13,477 nucleotides of DNA from an uncultured Dysgonomonas sp. (lineage in GTDB: Bacteria; Bacteroidota; Bacteroidia; Bacteroidales; Dysgonomonadaceae), in NCBI GenBank assembly GCA_937995835.1, contig CALKIV010000075.1, positions 1 through 13,477 on the forward strand, given 5' to 3'. Of the stretch, positions 1 to 9,503 are shown one piece after another. Under the pieces are notes generated by a model. The model ran no database searches, was not told the origin of the DNA, and saw only the letters and a list, made by a program, of their open reading frames with translations. Made by a program: the position numbers and the translations under genes. Numbering within the stretch: the first letter of the stretch is position 1; each line of letters begins with the position of its first letter.

Positions 1-1
1 T

Positions 2-67
2 ATTAAAGAAATGCTGATAAATGAATATGACTCTATATGTGAAACAGAGAAATGTACTAATACATAA
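2..67 (+). CDS. possible C-terminal tail of an upstream plus-strand gene (partial)
   Basis: The second forward frame is open from the window edge and ends at a TAA at 65-67, giving 21 residues that include IKEMLINEYDSICETE. The composition is charged and protein-like, and the orientation would converge on the minus-strand operon and its terminator. A 63-base open frame is easily found by chance in AT-rich DNA, so this is only a candidate; no family can be recognised. Confidence 0.25.
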   Translation: MKEMLINEYDSICETEKCTNT

Positions 68-349
68 ATCTTAGGGTGTTGTGGCATGTTGGTGGAGGGG
101 AAAATATTTGAACTCAGTTATCTAATTACTATACTATTCTTGTGACTTCATGATTAAACATTATAATGTAATATCGAGAAAGATACGAAAAATGTTTGAA
201 GAGCACCTGATCTAGTTATCAGTCAAAAACATACCGAAGCTTTTAAACAGTATAAAAGCCTCGGTATGTTATTCGTAAAACTATGATTTTGTAGTTATTC
301 TATCTGTCTTGCTTTATTTCTTTTCTCCGACAAATATTTTTATAAATTC
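68..349. other. intergenic region downstream of the operon
   Basis: No open frame of useful length is visible on either strand. The only clear structure is the long hairpin at 228-270, described separately. Bases 271-349 form the 3' untranslated part of the GH92 message; bases 68-227 are AT-rich and show nothing I can assign. Confidence 0.6.
228..270 (-). terminator. rho-independent terminator of the glycosidase operon
   Basis: Two 18-base arms (228-245 and 253-270) enclose a 7-base loop. Only one position fails to match: A238 against C260 on the plus strand, which becomes a G-U wobble in the minus-strand RNA, so the hairpin is fully paired in that direction. The minus-strand hairpin runs directly into five or more U residues (complement of the A-run at 225-229). 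There is no T-run on the plus-strand side, so it is oriented for the leftward operon, about 80 bases past the GH92 stop. Confidence 0.85.
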
Positions 350-2599
350 TTACTTAGTCCCCCATCTCGATGGCTTATTTCCCATCTTAAATTCAATTGT
401 TCCTCCGTTCATTATTTGCTGATGAGAGATAAATGTTTCTTCATACTTTTTACCATTTAGAGTTGCAGACTGAATATAAATATCTTTATCGGATTTTTTA
501 TTGGTTGTTATTGTAAAGTATTTGCCATTGCCTAGGTCTAACGATGCTTTAGTGAATAAAGGCGATGTAATGTCGTAGATGCCATTGGCAGGATTTACAG
601 GATAAAAACCTAAAGCTCCAAATACGTACCAGACAGACATTTCTCCACAATCGTCATTTCCTGCATATCCAGAGGAGGAGTTGTTGTACAACTCAGTCAA
701 TATCTTATTTACATAATACTGAGTTTTTGCCGGTTGTCCAGCATAATTATACAGATAGGTAATGTGGTGGCTTGGCTCATTACCATGCGCATATTGACCA
801 ATAAAGCCTGAAGCATTATTATTTATATGTTCATCGTGCTCTTCAAGTGAAAAAAAAGTGTCTAATTTATTTAGAAAAGCTTTCTTCCCCCCTGTCAAAT
901 TGATGAGATCTTCCACATCATGTGGTACATACCAATAGTATTGCCAAGCATTTCCTTCGGTAAAAGGAGCACCTCCATTACCTCCATATTTTAGCGGATT
1001 GAATGGTTCTATCCAGTTATCTCTGTCATCTTTGGGCTGAAAAAAGTTAGTTTCGCTATTGTATAAATTTCTATAATATCTTGAACGACCAATGAAATGA
1101 GCATAGTCTTCTTCTTTGCCTAGTTGTTTTGCTAATTGAGCCACACACCAGTCGTTGTATGCCATTTCTAGCGTAATAGAGACCGATTGACTTTGAATAT
1201 TCTCTGGCATGTATTTATGTTTTTCCCACACCTTGAACGGAGAGTTAACATGCTCAATCATTGATGAGTTTTTTACAGCTTCATACGCTTTTTCTACATC
1301 TAATCCTGCTATCCCTTTACCTATCGCATCGACAATAACAGGTATAGAATGATTTCCTATCATACAATAGTTATCTTGTCCCCATATCTGCCATACTGGT
1401 AGGTGTCCATCTGTATCATATTGTCTAACCAGACTACGAACAAAATCTTTAGTCCGCTCAGGTTGTAATATGGTGTATAACGGATGGGCTCCACGATATG
1501 TGTCCCACAACGAGAAGGTAGAGTAGTGCTCTGCTCCTCCGTAGGTGTTGTTAATGTTTTTGACTGTAAAATCACTAGCCATATAATCGCCATTCACATC
1601 TGATATAGCATTTGGTTGAATGAAGGAATGATAAAGCGAGGTGTAAAATATTTCTTTCTCTACATCATTAGCTTCTATTTCTATTTTACCAAGTTCTTTA
1701 TTCCATAGTTCTTCAGCTTGCTGTACAGCCTCATCAAAGTTCCACCCACTGAGCTCTGTTTGTATGTTCTGATGTGCATTGTTTACGCTTACTGGTGATA
1801 TAGCTACTTTAGCTAATAAAGGTTGGCCATCACTTGTGTCAAAATCGAAAACAGCTTTCATACTTGTGCTGTTTAAAACAGATATGTCTTTATAAACTGT
1901 GCCGTGATCAGTCATTTGATTCCCGATGATGGGTTTAGAAAATTTGATCTGAAAATACACTTTCCGCAAACGAGCCCAACCAGTAATGATCCTAAATCCT
2001 TCGACAGTATATTCATCAACTTGTCTTATTTGCGACTTAATGATTTGCGTATCCCAGCTACCTTTTTTTCGAGAATGTACTAGATTGACTATCAGATGGC
2101 TTGATTCGCCTTTAGGATAGGTGTATTTGTGGAATCCGCAACGAGTAGTAGCGGTTAACTCTGAGTTCACATTATACCTATCTAGTAGAACCTGATAATA
2201 ACCAGGGCGAGCATTTTCGCGATCATGCGAAAATGCTGACTGATAGTTTTCTGGATTATTATGCCAAAAATCAATATCGCCAGAAACCGGTAAAAAAAGG
2301 ATATCGAAAAAATCTGCTAAGCCTGTTCCACTGAGATGTGTATGACTAAAACCAACGATATGCTTGTCATTATAATTATATCCCGAATTATAATCCCAGT
2401 CGATTTCAGTTCTAGTATCCGGACTTAGTTGCACCATGCCAAAAGGGACTGTCGCTCCAGGATAGTTGTTGCCTGAGAGACTGTTATCTACAGGACCAGT
2501 GCCAATAAAAGGATTTACATAATCTGTCAGCATTTTTTTCTGCTGAGAAAAAACAGATAGTGTAACTAACAACAATATAGGAATAAGTGTTTTTTTCAT
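350..2599 (-). CDS. GH92 exo-alpha-mannosidase, exported
   Basis: This 749-residue protein belongs to glycoside hydrolase family 92, calcium-dependent inverting exo-alpha-mannosidases abundant in Bacteroidetes and used on N-glycans and fungal mannans. The N-terminus has a classical signal peptide (about residues 1-18, no lipobox cysteine), so it is probably periplasmic or secreted. The N-terminal beta-sandwich begins with YVNPFIGTG and GFSHTHLSGTG; the catalytic (alpha/alpha)6 part contains WDTYRGAHPL (from W365), EGNAWQY (E548, the expected general acid), GNEPSHH (606-612) and GNDDCGEMS (from 647; D649/D650 hold the expected base). Length is normal for the family and nothing essential appears missing. 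It is the last gene of the operon, 37 bases after the esterase, and is followed by the terminator. Linkage preference (alpha-1,2, 1,3, 1,4 or 1,6) cannot be read from the sequence. Confidence 0.95.
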   Translation of the reverse strand: MKKTLIPILLLVTLSVFSQQKKMLTDYVNPFIGTGPVDNSLSGNNYPGATVPFGMVQLSPDTRTEIDWDYNSGYNYNDKHIVGFSHTHLSGTGLADFFDILFLPVSGDIDFWHNNPENYQSAFSHDRENARPGYYQVLLDRYNVNSELTATTRCGFHKYTYPKGESSHLIVNLVHSRKKGSWDTQIIKSQIRQVDEYTVEGFRIITGWARLRKVYFQIKFSKPIIGNQMTDHGTVYKDISVLNSTSMKAVFDFDTSDGQPLLAKVAISPVSVNNAHQNIQTELSGWNFDEAVQQAEELWNKELGKIEIEANDVEKEIFYTSLYHSFIQPNAISDVNGDYMASDFTVKNINNTYGGAEHYSTFSLWDTYRGAHPLYTILQPERTKDFVRSLVRQYDTDGHLPVWQIWGQDNYCMIGNHSIPVIVDAIGKGIAGLDVEKAYEAVKNSSMIEHVNSPFKVWEKHKYMPENIQSQSVSITLEMAYNDWCVAQLAKQLGKEEDYAHFIGRSRYYRNLYNSETNFFQPKDDRDNWIEPFNPLKYGGNGGAPFTEGNAWQYYWYVPHDVEDLINLTGGKKAFLNKLDTFFSLEEHDEHINNNASGFIGQYAHGNEPSHHITYLYNYAGQPAKTQYYVNKILTELYNNSSSGYAGNDDCGEMSVWYVFGALGFYPVNPANGIYDITSPLFTKASLDLGNGKYFTITTNKKSDKDIYIQSATLNGKKYEETFISHQQIMNGGTIEFKMGNKPSRWGTK

Positions 2600-2636
2600 A
2601 TTTTCAATTTTCTAATCGAGTTCTATTCTTTTAACT

Positions 2637-4577
2637 TCATTTGATCTCTATCTTAAAGGGAGCAAGAGGCAAACCTGCCGAGTTGAATAGATTAACATCA
2701 GGGTTATCGCACCATGAATATCTAATTGTTAGTGGGTATTTAGCTTCTTTCAAATCAATAATAATCTTGTTCTTACTTAATTTTGCTTGTACCCATTTAT
2801 ACTTGCCATCACTCTCTGCAATGTCAAAACCTTCGATGTATCCGTATTTATTTTTAATGAGAAGCCCTTCAGCAATATGGCTAAAAGCAATTGTGACCTG
2901 ATCGTTTGCTTTTTCATATGATTGAAAACGTGGTCCTGAAAATATGATATCCTTACCATATGTATTAGCCAAAGCAATCAGGCCTAATCGCAAGCCTACA
3001 TCTTGCTTATTCTTAGGATGAATATCCTTTGTGTCACCTATGTCTGTAATGACAGCTTGCCCTGTATTAGGCAACTGCAATGTCATATCTTGTGCCTCAC
3101 GTATTATCGCCCATTTACTACTGCTGGATGGAACCGTGTCTTTTCCTTTGTAGTTAGCCAATTGTACCCAGTAGAAAGGCATTTGCGAATCGCTCCATTT
3201 TGTTCTCCAATCTTGTATCAAAGTAGGGAAAAGTGTTTTATAATCTTCGGCATTATTTTCATTGCTTTCACCCTGATACCAGATAACTCCTCTTATGGGT
3301 AAATCTTTTACTGGATTTACCATCGCATTATATAGCAACGAAGGTAGACTATAAGGTGTAATTCGAATAAAGTTGAAATCTTTAGCATTGGCAGACACTT
3401 TATACTTCCATTCTCCAGCTAAAGGGTACTTTTTGTCTCCATTCTGTATAAACATTTTATCAGGATGAGATGTAAAGCCTGCTTCTCCTGTTTCGTTTAT
3501 CACTCTAACCGTTATTACATTGCGTCCCTCATTCAGTATTGATTGGGGAATATCATAAATACGTTCGATATTATATCCATTTGTTTTGCCTATGTTGATT
3601 CCATTGATCCATGTTTCATCATTGTCATCGATTGCACCTAATGAGACAATTGTTTTGGCAAGAACGTCAATGGAAGGTAAATCGAATTCATATCTGAACC
3701 ACACAGACCCATCAGTCTCTGCCAATTCGGTCTCTCTCCATTCGCAAGGGTTGTTAAAAGGCTTCCAGGCAGATGTGTTAAACTCGTATCCATACCACTT
3801 CTCTGATATCCCTATATCATTCTTCATTGCTTCTAGAAAGCGCTGTTCTCCTTCTCTGTTAGTTCTCAAAAAGGATGGAAGGTTGGAGGTTGGCAGTGAT
3901 TGATATTTGTTCCAAAACATGGCAGGTAACTCCTCATAGGCTTCAGGACTAATCCATGATTCTATTTCGGTGCCACCCCACGAAGAATGAATAATACCAA
4001 TCGGGATATTCAAGTCTTTATATAACTTGCGTGCGAAGAAATATGCTGTAGCCGAAAACTCAGGGACAGTTGTTGGTGAACACACCAACCACTTCCCTTT
4101 AAACTCTGATTGGGGGAGTGTTGCTAAGTCTTTCTCTACAGTATACATTCTAATTTGTGGATAATTTGCCTCTGATATTTCTTTCTCGTAATCATCAATG
4201 CATCCCCATCCGGCAATTGGCATTTCCATATTAGATTGTCCGCTAGCAAACCAAAGCTCACCAACCATAACATTCTCAATTGCGATATGCTCATTCTTTG
4301 TTTTAGCTGTTAATGCAAAAGGTCCTCCATGAGCTGATGGGGGGAATGTGGCAGACCAACGTCCATGTTTATCTGCCTTTATCTCCATGCTTTTTTCTTG
4401 GAAAAAAACACTCAGAGACTCTCCTGGTTTTGCATACCCCCAAACCTTTATGGGCTTCTCTCTTTGTATTATCATATTGTCTGTAAAAACACTTCCGAAA
4501 TGCAATTGAGCTATTAAGAAGTTGAGACTAGATAAGAGGAACAATAGAATAATAAAAACAACTTTTAATCGATTCAT
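2637..4577 (-). CDS. SASA-family (sialate) O-acetylesterase, exported, with inserted jelly-roll domain
   Basis: This 646-residue protein is a serine carbohydrate O-acetylesterase of the sialate O-acetylesterase (SASA) type. A signal peptide covers roughly residues 1-23 (cleavage near LIA-Q). The SGNH-like hydrolase signature is seen as GQSNM with nucleophile S115, the conserved WYQGESN at 433-439, and a late DIHP with D518 and H520 as the likely Asp/His of the catalytic set. Between the first and second blocks (about residues 245-395) lies an inserted beta-sandwich resembling the GH2 sugar-binding jelly roll, with WFRYEFDLP and ETWINGINIG. It lies 41 bases after the beta-mannosidase and 37 before GH92. 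Family members de-acetylate sialic acids, xylan or xyloglucan, so the acetylated sugar is uncertain; O-acetyl sialate on N-glycans or acetylated hemicellulose are both possible. Confidence 0.88.
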   Translation of the reverse strand: MNRLKVVFIILLFLLSSLNFLIAQLHFGSVFTDNMIIQREKPIKVWGYAKPGESLSVFFQEKSMEIKADKHGRWSATFPPSAHGGPFALTAKTKNEHIAIENVMVGELWFASGQSNMEMPIAGWGCIDDYEKEISEANYPQIRMYTVEKDLATLPQSEFKGKWLVCSPTTVPEFSATAYFFARKLYKDLNIPIGIIHSSWGGTEIESWISPEAYEELPAMFWNKYQSLPTSNLPSFLRTNREGEQRFLEAMKNDIGISEKWYGYEFNTSAWKPFNNPCEWRETELAETDGSVWFRYEFDLPSIDVLAKTIVSLGAIDDNDETWINGINIGKTNGYNIERIYDIPQSILNEGRNVITVRVINETGEAGFTSHPDKMFIQNGDKKYPLAGEWKYKVSANAKDFNFIRITPYSLPSLLYNAMVNPVKDLPIRGVIWYQGESNENNAEDYKTLFPTLIQDWRTKWSDSQMPFYWVQLANYKGKDTVPSSSSKWAIIREAQDMTLQLPNTGQAVITDIGDTKDIHPKNKQDVGLRLGLIALANTYGKDIIFSGPRFQSYEKANDQVTIAFSHIAEGLLIKNKYGYIEGFDIAESDGKYKWVQAKLSKNKIIIDLKEAKYPLTIRYSWCDNPDVNLFNSAGLPLAPFKIEIK

Positions 4578-4618
4578 GAGTATTGGCTATTTATTGAATA
4601 AAACAACTTAAGATACCA

Positions 4619-7207
4619 TTATTGATATCCATCGTATAGAGAAACGATTTGCAATTGCTTCTCAAACTCAGGCAGACTTAAACTTGTCATCACTTGAACT
4701 TCATAATCTTGATCAGGTAGCATGTCAAAATAGTTATTACTGAAGAAATTATCAATTCCTTCTATTGACATGAAGACCGCACGAGCAAATTTATTGCTTC
4801 TAAGGCTTACCACATAGCCATCTTTTGATTTCACGATGGATTTTTTAATGTTTACTTTTTGAAAATCGAGATCTTTAGGTTGTTTAAAAAAGTAATTATT
4901 TGAGTAGGCTTTATTATCCAAGTCAATGAAATATGCATGGAGCACGATCTTACTTCTATCCAAACCAGTTAAAAAATCATCAATACGTTGCGAGTAAACG
5001 ATTTTACTCGTATTAGCTGGTACCTCTATCTGTTCTGTCTTTTCAGATAATAGTTTACCATTTAAACTGTAGATTGATAGTTTTAACTGACCATTTAAAG
5101 CACTTAACCTATCTGAAACAATGTAAACATTTAATTTCTCGTTTTCTTCAATCGGCGAAACTAATACATCTCTGTATGATTCTCGAGCGAAATAATGCTG
5201 AGCTTTCCATCTTCCATAATAATCGCGACTAGACCAAGATGCTACAGGCCAACAGTCGTTATGTTGCCAAAACAATGTTCCCATGCAATATGGCATTGCT
5301 CGACGATGAGCTTCCATCGCTATTTTGACGGCATCGCCCTGTAATACTTGATTCATATATAGAAATGCCTCAAAGTCTTTAGGTGCTTTATATTCTTTAA
5401 GCAAATACTCCTCGATCAATTCATTGGCGTATGAACCTGCACGTTGATGATCCATCATAACCTCAGAAGTGATTTTCCAATCCTTTGGGTTAGGGCCATA
5501 TTGCTTCACTGACTCAAACTCGGGGAAAGACTGGAATCCGTACTCGCTAAAAAAACGACTTTTTTCGATATTATATTGAGCAATAGGTTCCCTGCCATGC
5601 CATACTCCCCAGTAGTGTCTGTCTCCATGATTTGGGTCATCAGCCTCTCCTGCATAACCATAGGGAGACGATGCTCTGTATGTAGCCTCTGGGTGATATT
5701 CGGCAACCATATCAGGCAATAGTTTATGAAATAAATCGAAATATTGACGTTGAATAATTTTAGAATACTCAGGGTTTTGTTTTGCATAATTGTCCTTCAA
5801 ATTCCAATTGAACATAAAGTAATATGCCTCATTATTTCCACACCACAAACCAATAGATGGGTGATTTCTCAAACGTTTGATATTATCTATAGCTTCATGT
5901 TTTACGGATTCCAAGTATTTTCCTTCAGAAGGATAGAAGCTACATGCAAACATAAAGTCTTGCCATACCAGAATACCATACTTATCACAATATTCATAAA
6001 AACGATCATCTTCATAGATGCCTCCTCCCCACACTCGTAGCATATTCATATTTGCATTCACAGCATCTAAAACTGTTTGCTCATATTTTTCTTTAGTAAT
6101 TCGTGGCAAGAAGTTGTCGTTAGGAATCATATTTGCTCCTTTGGCAAATACTGGCACACCATTAAGCTCAAAGTATATTGGGGAACCAATTTTGTCGGGT
6201 TCTGTAATAATCTTTATGGAGCGTAGACCTGTACTTGTGGTGTGGCTATCCAATACTTTAGATCCATTTTTCACTTCAGTTACAAAATCGTATAGATGTG
6301 GTTCGCCCAAACCATTCGACCACCAAAGCTTTGGGTTATTTATGGTGAATCTTACACCTACTGTATTTGAACCAGCTACCAAATCTGCTTTAACCGTACC
6401 ATATATAGTTCCCAAGTTTTTGTCTCTAACAATGATTTCGGCGTTCTTCATATCTTTGTTTGCCAAGATTTCACTCTCTACCGAAAGTACAGCCTTCTGC
6501 TTGTCAATACTTGTTTGGCGAATATAAACATCCTCTAGGCGGATTGTATTCCAAGACTCTATATATACAGGTCTCCAGATTCCTGAAGTAACTAGTCGTG
6601 GTCCCCAATCCCATCCATAATGATACCCTGCTTTTCGCGCAAAGGGGCTCAATGTTTTTTCAAAAATTCCTCCTTGTTGCGATTGGTCTGGTCCTGTTTG
6701 ATAACGATATGGAAAAGAGTCGAATTTAGGAATATCTTCTTTGATAGGAGAGCGAAGAAATACCTCTAGTTTATTGTCTTTCTTTTTAGCCTTCCCTTTG
6801 ATGTCTATCTTCCATTCTCTGAACATATTGTCAGCTTCCAAAATATTTTCACCATTCAAATATACAGTAGCATATGTGTCTATTCCCATAAAATGAAGAC
6901 GGATATTTTCTTTGTTGAATGTGTCATCGTCCAAGTCAAAAAAGGTTTCATACATCCAATCTTCTTTATCTACCCATTGTACAGCTCTTTCATTGAGGCG
7001 GAAAAAAGGATCTTCAATGATTTCATTGTCCATCAAGTCTAGGTGTACTACACCCGGTACTTTGGCAGGATACCAATTGTTCAATCGCCATTGTTTAAAC
7101 CTCCATCCATCTTTTATTTCCTTACTGATAGGTGTTGCATAACTTGTAACTCCAGATATAAGTAAAATAAATATTAATGTACAGATGAAATTATTTCTAT
7201 AATTCAT
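4619..7207 (-). CDS. GH2 beta-mannosidase, exported
   Basis: This 862-residue retaining exo-enzyme of GH2 should release terminal beta-mannose, for example Man-beta-1,4-GlcNAc of an N-glycan core or manno-oligosaccharides. A signal peptide covers about residues 1-24 (SYA-T). Domains run as an N-terminal jelly roll (about 26-205, ending in the beta-mannosidase-type WDWGPR at 199-204), an Ig-like domain, a TIM barrel (about 330-660) with RVWGGG (W393), acid/base E460 in WCGNNEA and nucleophile E555 in FFSEYGF, then C-terminal Ig-like domains. WDWGPR and the acid/base context separate it from beta-galactosidase and beta-glucuronidase branches of GH2. Length is typical of full-length family members. 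It starts only 13 bases after the alpha-galactosidase stop, a tight operon junction, and precedes the esterase, a pairing I recall also from a Bacteroides thetaiotaomicron host-glycan cluster. Confidence 0.93.
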   Translation of the reverse strand: MNYRNNFICTLIFILLISGVTSYATPISKEIKDGWRFKQWRLNNWYPAKVPGVVHLDLMDNEIIEDPFFRLNERAVQWVDKEDWMYETFFDLDDDTFNKENIRLHFMGIDTYATVYLNGENILEADNMFREWKIDIKGKAKKKDNKLEVFLRSPIKEDIPKFDSFPYRYQTGPDQSQQGGIFEKTLSPFARKAGYHYGWDWGPRLVTSGIWRPVYIESWNTIRLEDVYIRQTSIDKQKAVLSVESEILANKDMKNAEIIVRDKNLGTIYGTVKADLVAGSNTVGVRFTINNPKLWWSNGLGEPHLYDFVTEVKNGSKVLDSHTTSTGLRSIKIITEPDKIGSPIYFELNGVPVFAKGANMIPNDNFLPRITKEKYEQTVLDAVNANMNMLRVWGGGIYEDDRFYEYCDKYGILVWQDFMFACSFYPSEGKYLESVKHEAIDNIKRLRNHPSIGLWCGNNEAYYFMFNWNLKDNYAKQNPEYSKIIQRQYFDLFHKLLPDMVAEYHPEATYRASSPYGYAGEADDPNHGDRHYWGVWHGREPIAQYNIEKSRFFSEYGFQSFPEFESVKQYGPNPKDWKITSEVMMDHQRAGSYANELIEEYLLKEYKAPKDFEAFLYMNQVLQGDAVKIAMEAHRRAMPYCMGTLFWQHNDCWPVASWSSRDYYGRWKAQHYFARESYRDVLVSPIEENEKLNVYIVSDRLSALNGQLKLSIYSLNGKLLSEKTEQIEVPANTSKIVYSQRIDDFLTGLDRSKIVLHAYFIDLDNKAYSNNYFFKQPKDLDFQKVNIKKSIVKSKDGYVVSLRSNKFARAVFMSIEGIDNFFSNNYFDMLPDQDYEVQVMTSLSLPEFEKQLQIVSLYDGYQ

Positions 7208-7220
7208 ATTATCTCTTTTT

Positions 7221-9422
7221 TTATTGTTCTGTTATTCTTAAAACGACACTGTCAAAAGGATTTCCAATAGGAAGAATGATACCTGCTTTCATCAAATAAT
7301 CACCAGAAAACACATTTCCGGTTTGTCCAAATTTGGAATAATCTTTAATATTTATTTCTGTCAATTTGTAATTTTTATTTGGATCTAAGCCTTTTAGTTT
7401 TGTTTCAAAGTATTCTGTCCTACCATGGTTCTCAATGCTATAAGCGAAAAATACAGCCTCTTTTCTATCTTTTGACACATACATGTGTGAAGCCCACCCA
7501 CTTCCGCTATAAGGAGAAATCATACGATACAAATCTCCGAACTGAATTGTAGGGCGTATATCTTTGTAAGTTGCTACTGCTTTAGCTGCAAATTCATACT
7601 CATCACCTGTCAAATCTTTAGGTTGTAATTCCATTCCTAAGCGCCCTGACATGGCTACATCAAATCGGAATTTGAGAGGCAACATCATTCCTGTCTGATG
7701 ATTAGGACTAGTGGAAACGTGTGAACCTGTGGCTATAGCCGGAAAAAACAGGTTGGCTCCATATTGAATGAATATGCGATCTAAAGCATTTGTATTATCA
7801 CTTGCCCAAAATTCATCATGGAACTTCAAAGCTCCATATTCTACACGTCCACCTCCTGAAGAACATAACTGAATTTGGATTTCAGGATATTTTTGTCGGA
7901 TTCGTTCATAAACTCTATATAAGCCTTGAACATATTCATACCAGAAATGGGATTGTTTATTGTTCGGTAAATACGTAGACCCAACATTATCAACATGGCG
8001 ATTAGCATCCCATTTGATATATGAGATGTGAGATGACTGTGACACTACTTCATCAAAAGTTTTAAAAACAAAATCTTGAACTGTAGGATTCGTTAAGTCC
8101 AACAACCACTGATTTCTCATTGGAAGAATATCTCTTTTACCACTTTGCACAAGCCATTCTGGATGCTTTTTAGCCAATTCACTGTCAGGATTGACCATCT
8201 CTGGCTCTATCCATATTCCGAACTTCATACCCTTGTTTACTGTATGTTGTGCCAAGTAGTCAATGCCGTTAGGAAGTTTTGCTATGTTAACCTGCCAGTC
8301 TCCCAAGCCTGCATTATCACCATTACGAGGGTAGGCGTTACCAAACCATCCATCATCGAGAACGAACATTTCGACACCAAATTTAGCAGCGTTGTCTATC
8401 ATTTCTATTATTGTAGCCTCATCAAAATCGAAGTAAGCTCCTTCCCAACTGTTTAAAATAATCGGGTGTTCTTTGCTACCATGTTGCATTCCATATTCAC
8501 GAGCCCAGTCGTGAAAATTTCTAGAGGTTTTACCCACCCCTCTAGCGCTGTAGGTTAGCAACATTTCAGGCATTTTTAATTCTTCTTTTGCATTCAATTT
8601 AAAATCGGAGGCAAAAGGATTAATTCCCGACACTATGCCAAGCCTGCCAGCTTCATCTACTTCGAATGATAGTTTGTAATTTCCTGACCATGCCAAAGTT
8701 CCAGCATAAACTTCTCCCTGATCTTCTTGCATTGGAGCATCGAGAGATAAGATAAAAGAAGGACTTTCTGCTTGGGTTGCCCTTACGCCTTTTTTACTTT
8801 CGATGACCTTTATTCCTCGGGTTAATTTTTCTTCTGTGGCTTGCATTTCTCTAGCCCAAGTGCCATTAAAATGCGTAAGGTAGTATGACTTTGCATGTAG
8901 AGGCAAATAAGAAGATGCGATGTTTTCGACGTTCAAGATCCCTTTTTCTTCATGTTTGATTGTAACAGATTGGCTGATTATATTTTCCTTTTGATACGCC
9001 TTAAATATTAAATCGACATACACAGGATAGATCTTATCCTTTAGACTGATAGTTGTTTCAATAATGTTGCTATCGATATTTTTCACTGTATGTTTGCTAT
9101 AAATCAGATCGGTAGTCAACACACCATCAACATGTGTAAGTTTTAAGGCTGGAGTTAAATAGAATCGTTCGCCATAAGAAGGGTATGCCTGAGGAAACAT
9201 TTCATTGTTTGTGTCAGGTTGATTCTTTTGCCTACGTTCAGTGAAGTTTAATTTACCCGAAATTTTATCTCCCCAATAAAAAAACTCAAGTTTCTGATTG
9301 ACAATCCCTGATAAAACCATTATCGTTTCATCGGTTTGTATCTTGATTAAGCTTGAACTTTGGGCGATGACAAAACTGCAGGCACTCAATAAGAATGCGA
9401 GTATCAAATATGTTTTCTTCAT
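7221..9422 (-). CDS. GH36 alpha-galactosidase, exported
   Basis: This 733-residue protein is a GH36 retaining alpha-galactosidase that removes terminal alpha-galactose. It has an N-terminal beta-supersandwich (about 25-300), a TIM barrel (about 320-640) and a C-terminal beta-sheet domain. Barrel landmarks are LDDGWFG (D356/D357), nucleophile D472 in YIKWDANRH, CSSGGGR starting at C520, and acid/base D542 in WASDNTNALDR, all in the expected order and spacing. The leader is ambiguous: LSAC at 12-15 would fit a lipobox, but VIA-Q near residue 20 is a better ordinary cleavage site, so it is either periplasmic or a lipoprotein. It follows the GH-D lipoprotein gene by 81 bases containing an inverted repeat, and is closely coupled to the GH2 gene. 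Galactose linkage and the glycan carrying it are not determinable here. Confidence 0.94.
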   Translation of the reverse strand: MKKTYLILAFLLSACSFVIAQSSSLIKIQTDETIMVLSGIVNQKLEFFYWGDKISGKLNFTERRQKNQPDTNNEMFPQAYPSYGERFYLTPALKLTHVDGVLTTDLIYSKHTVKNIDSNIIETTISLKDKIYPVYVDLIFKAYQKENIISQSVTIKHEEKGILNVENIASSYLPLHAKSYYLTHFNGTWAREMQATEEKLTRGIKVIESKKGVRATQAESPSFILSLDAPMQEDQGEVYAGTLAWSGNYKLSFEVDEAGRLGIVSGINPFASDFKLNAKEELKMPEMLLTYSARGVGKTSRNFHDWAREYGMQHGSKEHPIILNSWEGAYFDFDEATIIEMIDNAAKFGVEMFVLDDGWFGNAYPRNGDNAGLGDWQVNIAKLPNGIDYLAQHTVNKGMKFGIWIEPEMVNPDSELAKKHPEWLVQSGKRDILPMRNQWLLDLTNPTVQDFVFKTFDEVVSQSSHISYIKWDANRHVDNVGSTYLPNNKQSHFWYEYVQGLYRVYERIRQKYPEIQIQLCSSGGGRVEYGALKFHDEFWASDNTNALDRIFIQYGANLFFPAIATGSHVSTSPNHQTGMMLPLKFRFDVAMSGRLGMELQPKDLTGDEYEFAAKAVATYKDIRPTIQFGDLYRMISPYSGSGWASHMYVSKDRKEAVFFAYSIENHGRTEYFETKLKGLDPNKNYKLTEINIKDYSKFGQTGNVFSGDYLMKAGIILPIGNPFDSVVLRITEQ

Positions 9423-9440
9423 GGTATATCTTATTTAAGA

Positions 9441-9493
9441 ACTCTTAGCATAGAGAATCGTTGACGATAATTTTATCTGACTATGCTAAGAGT
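9441..9493 (-). repeat. perfect 13-bp inverted repeat between the first two operon genes
   Basis: The arms ACTCTTAGCATAG (9441-9453) and CTATGCTAAGAGT (9481-9493) are exact reverse complements around a 27-base loop that itself contains a small hairpin (ATCGT at 9457-9461 with ACGAT at 9464-9468). In the minus-strand RNA the structure starts about 10 bases after the stop of the GH-D gene and ends about 18 bases before the GH36 start codon. No U-run follows, so it is not a standard terminator; a role in message processing, stability or partial attenuation between the two cistrons is an inference. Confidence 0.7.
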
Positions 9494-9503
9494 CAAAGTT
9501 TTA

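Noticed and set aside
228..270. Hairpin considered as a plus-strand terminator for the gene possibly ending at 67
   Set aside because: On the plus strand the stem has an A-C mismatch and is followed by ATTCG rather than a T-run; the U-run is on the minus-strand side, 160 bases beyond the possible upstream stop.
2641..3903. Several plus-strand open frames of 86-105 codons across the esterase gene (2641-2901, 3003-3302, 3586-3903)
   Set aside because: All lie opposite well-conserved SASA and jelly-roll sequence; low-complexity Ser/Leu-rich translations without motifs mark them as shadows.
6018..6527. 169-codon open frame on the plus strand inside the beta-mannosidase gene
   Set aside because: It is fully antisense to conserved GH2 coding sequence including the Ig-like and early barrel regions, has no family features, and mirrors the codon structure of the real gene.
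9441..9493. Inverted repeat considered as an intrinsic terminator splitting the operon
   Set aside because: No U-tract follows the stem on either strand, and the next gene starts within about 20 bases in the same orientation.
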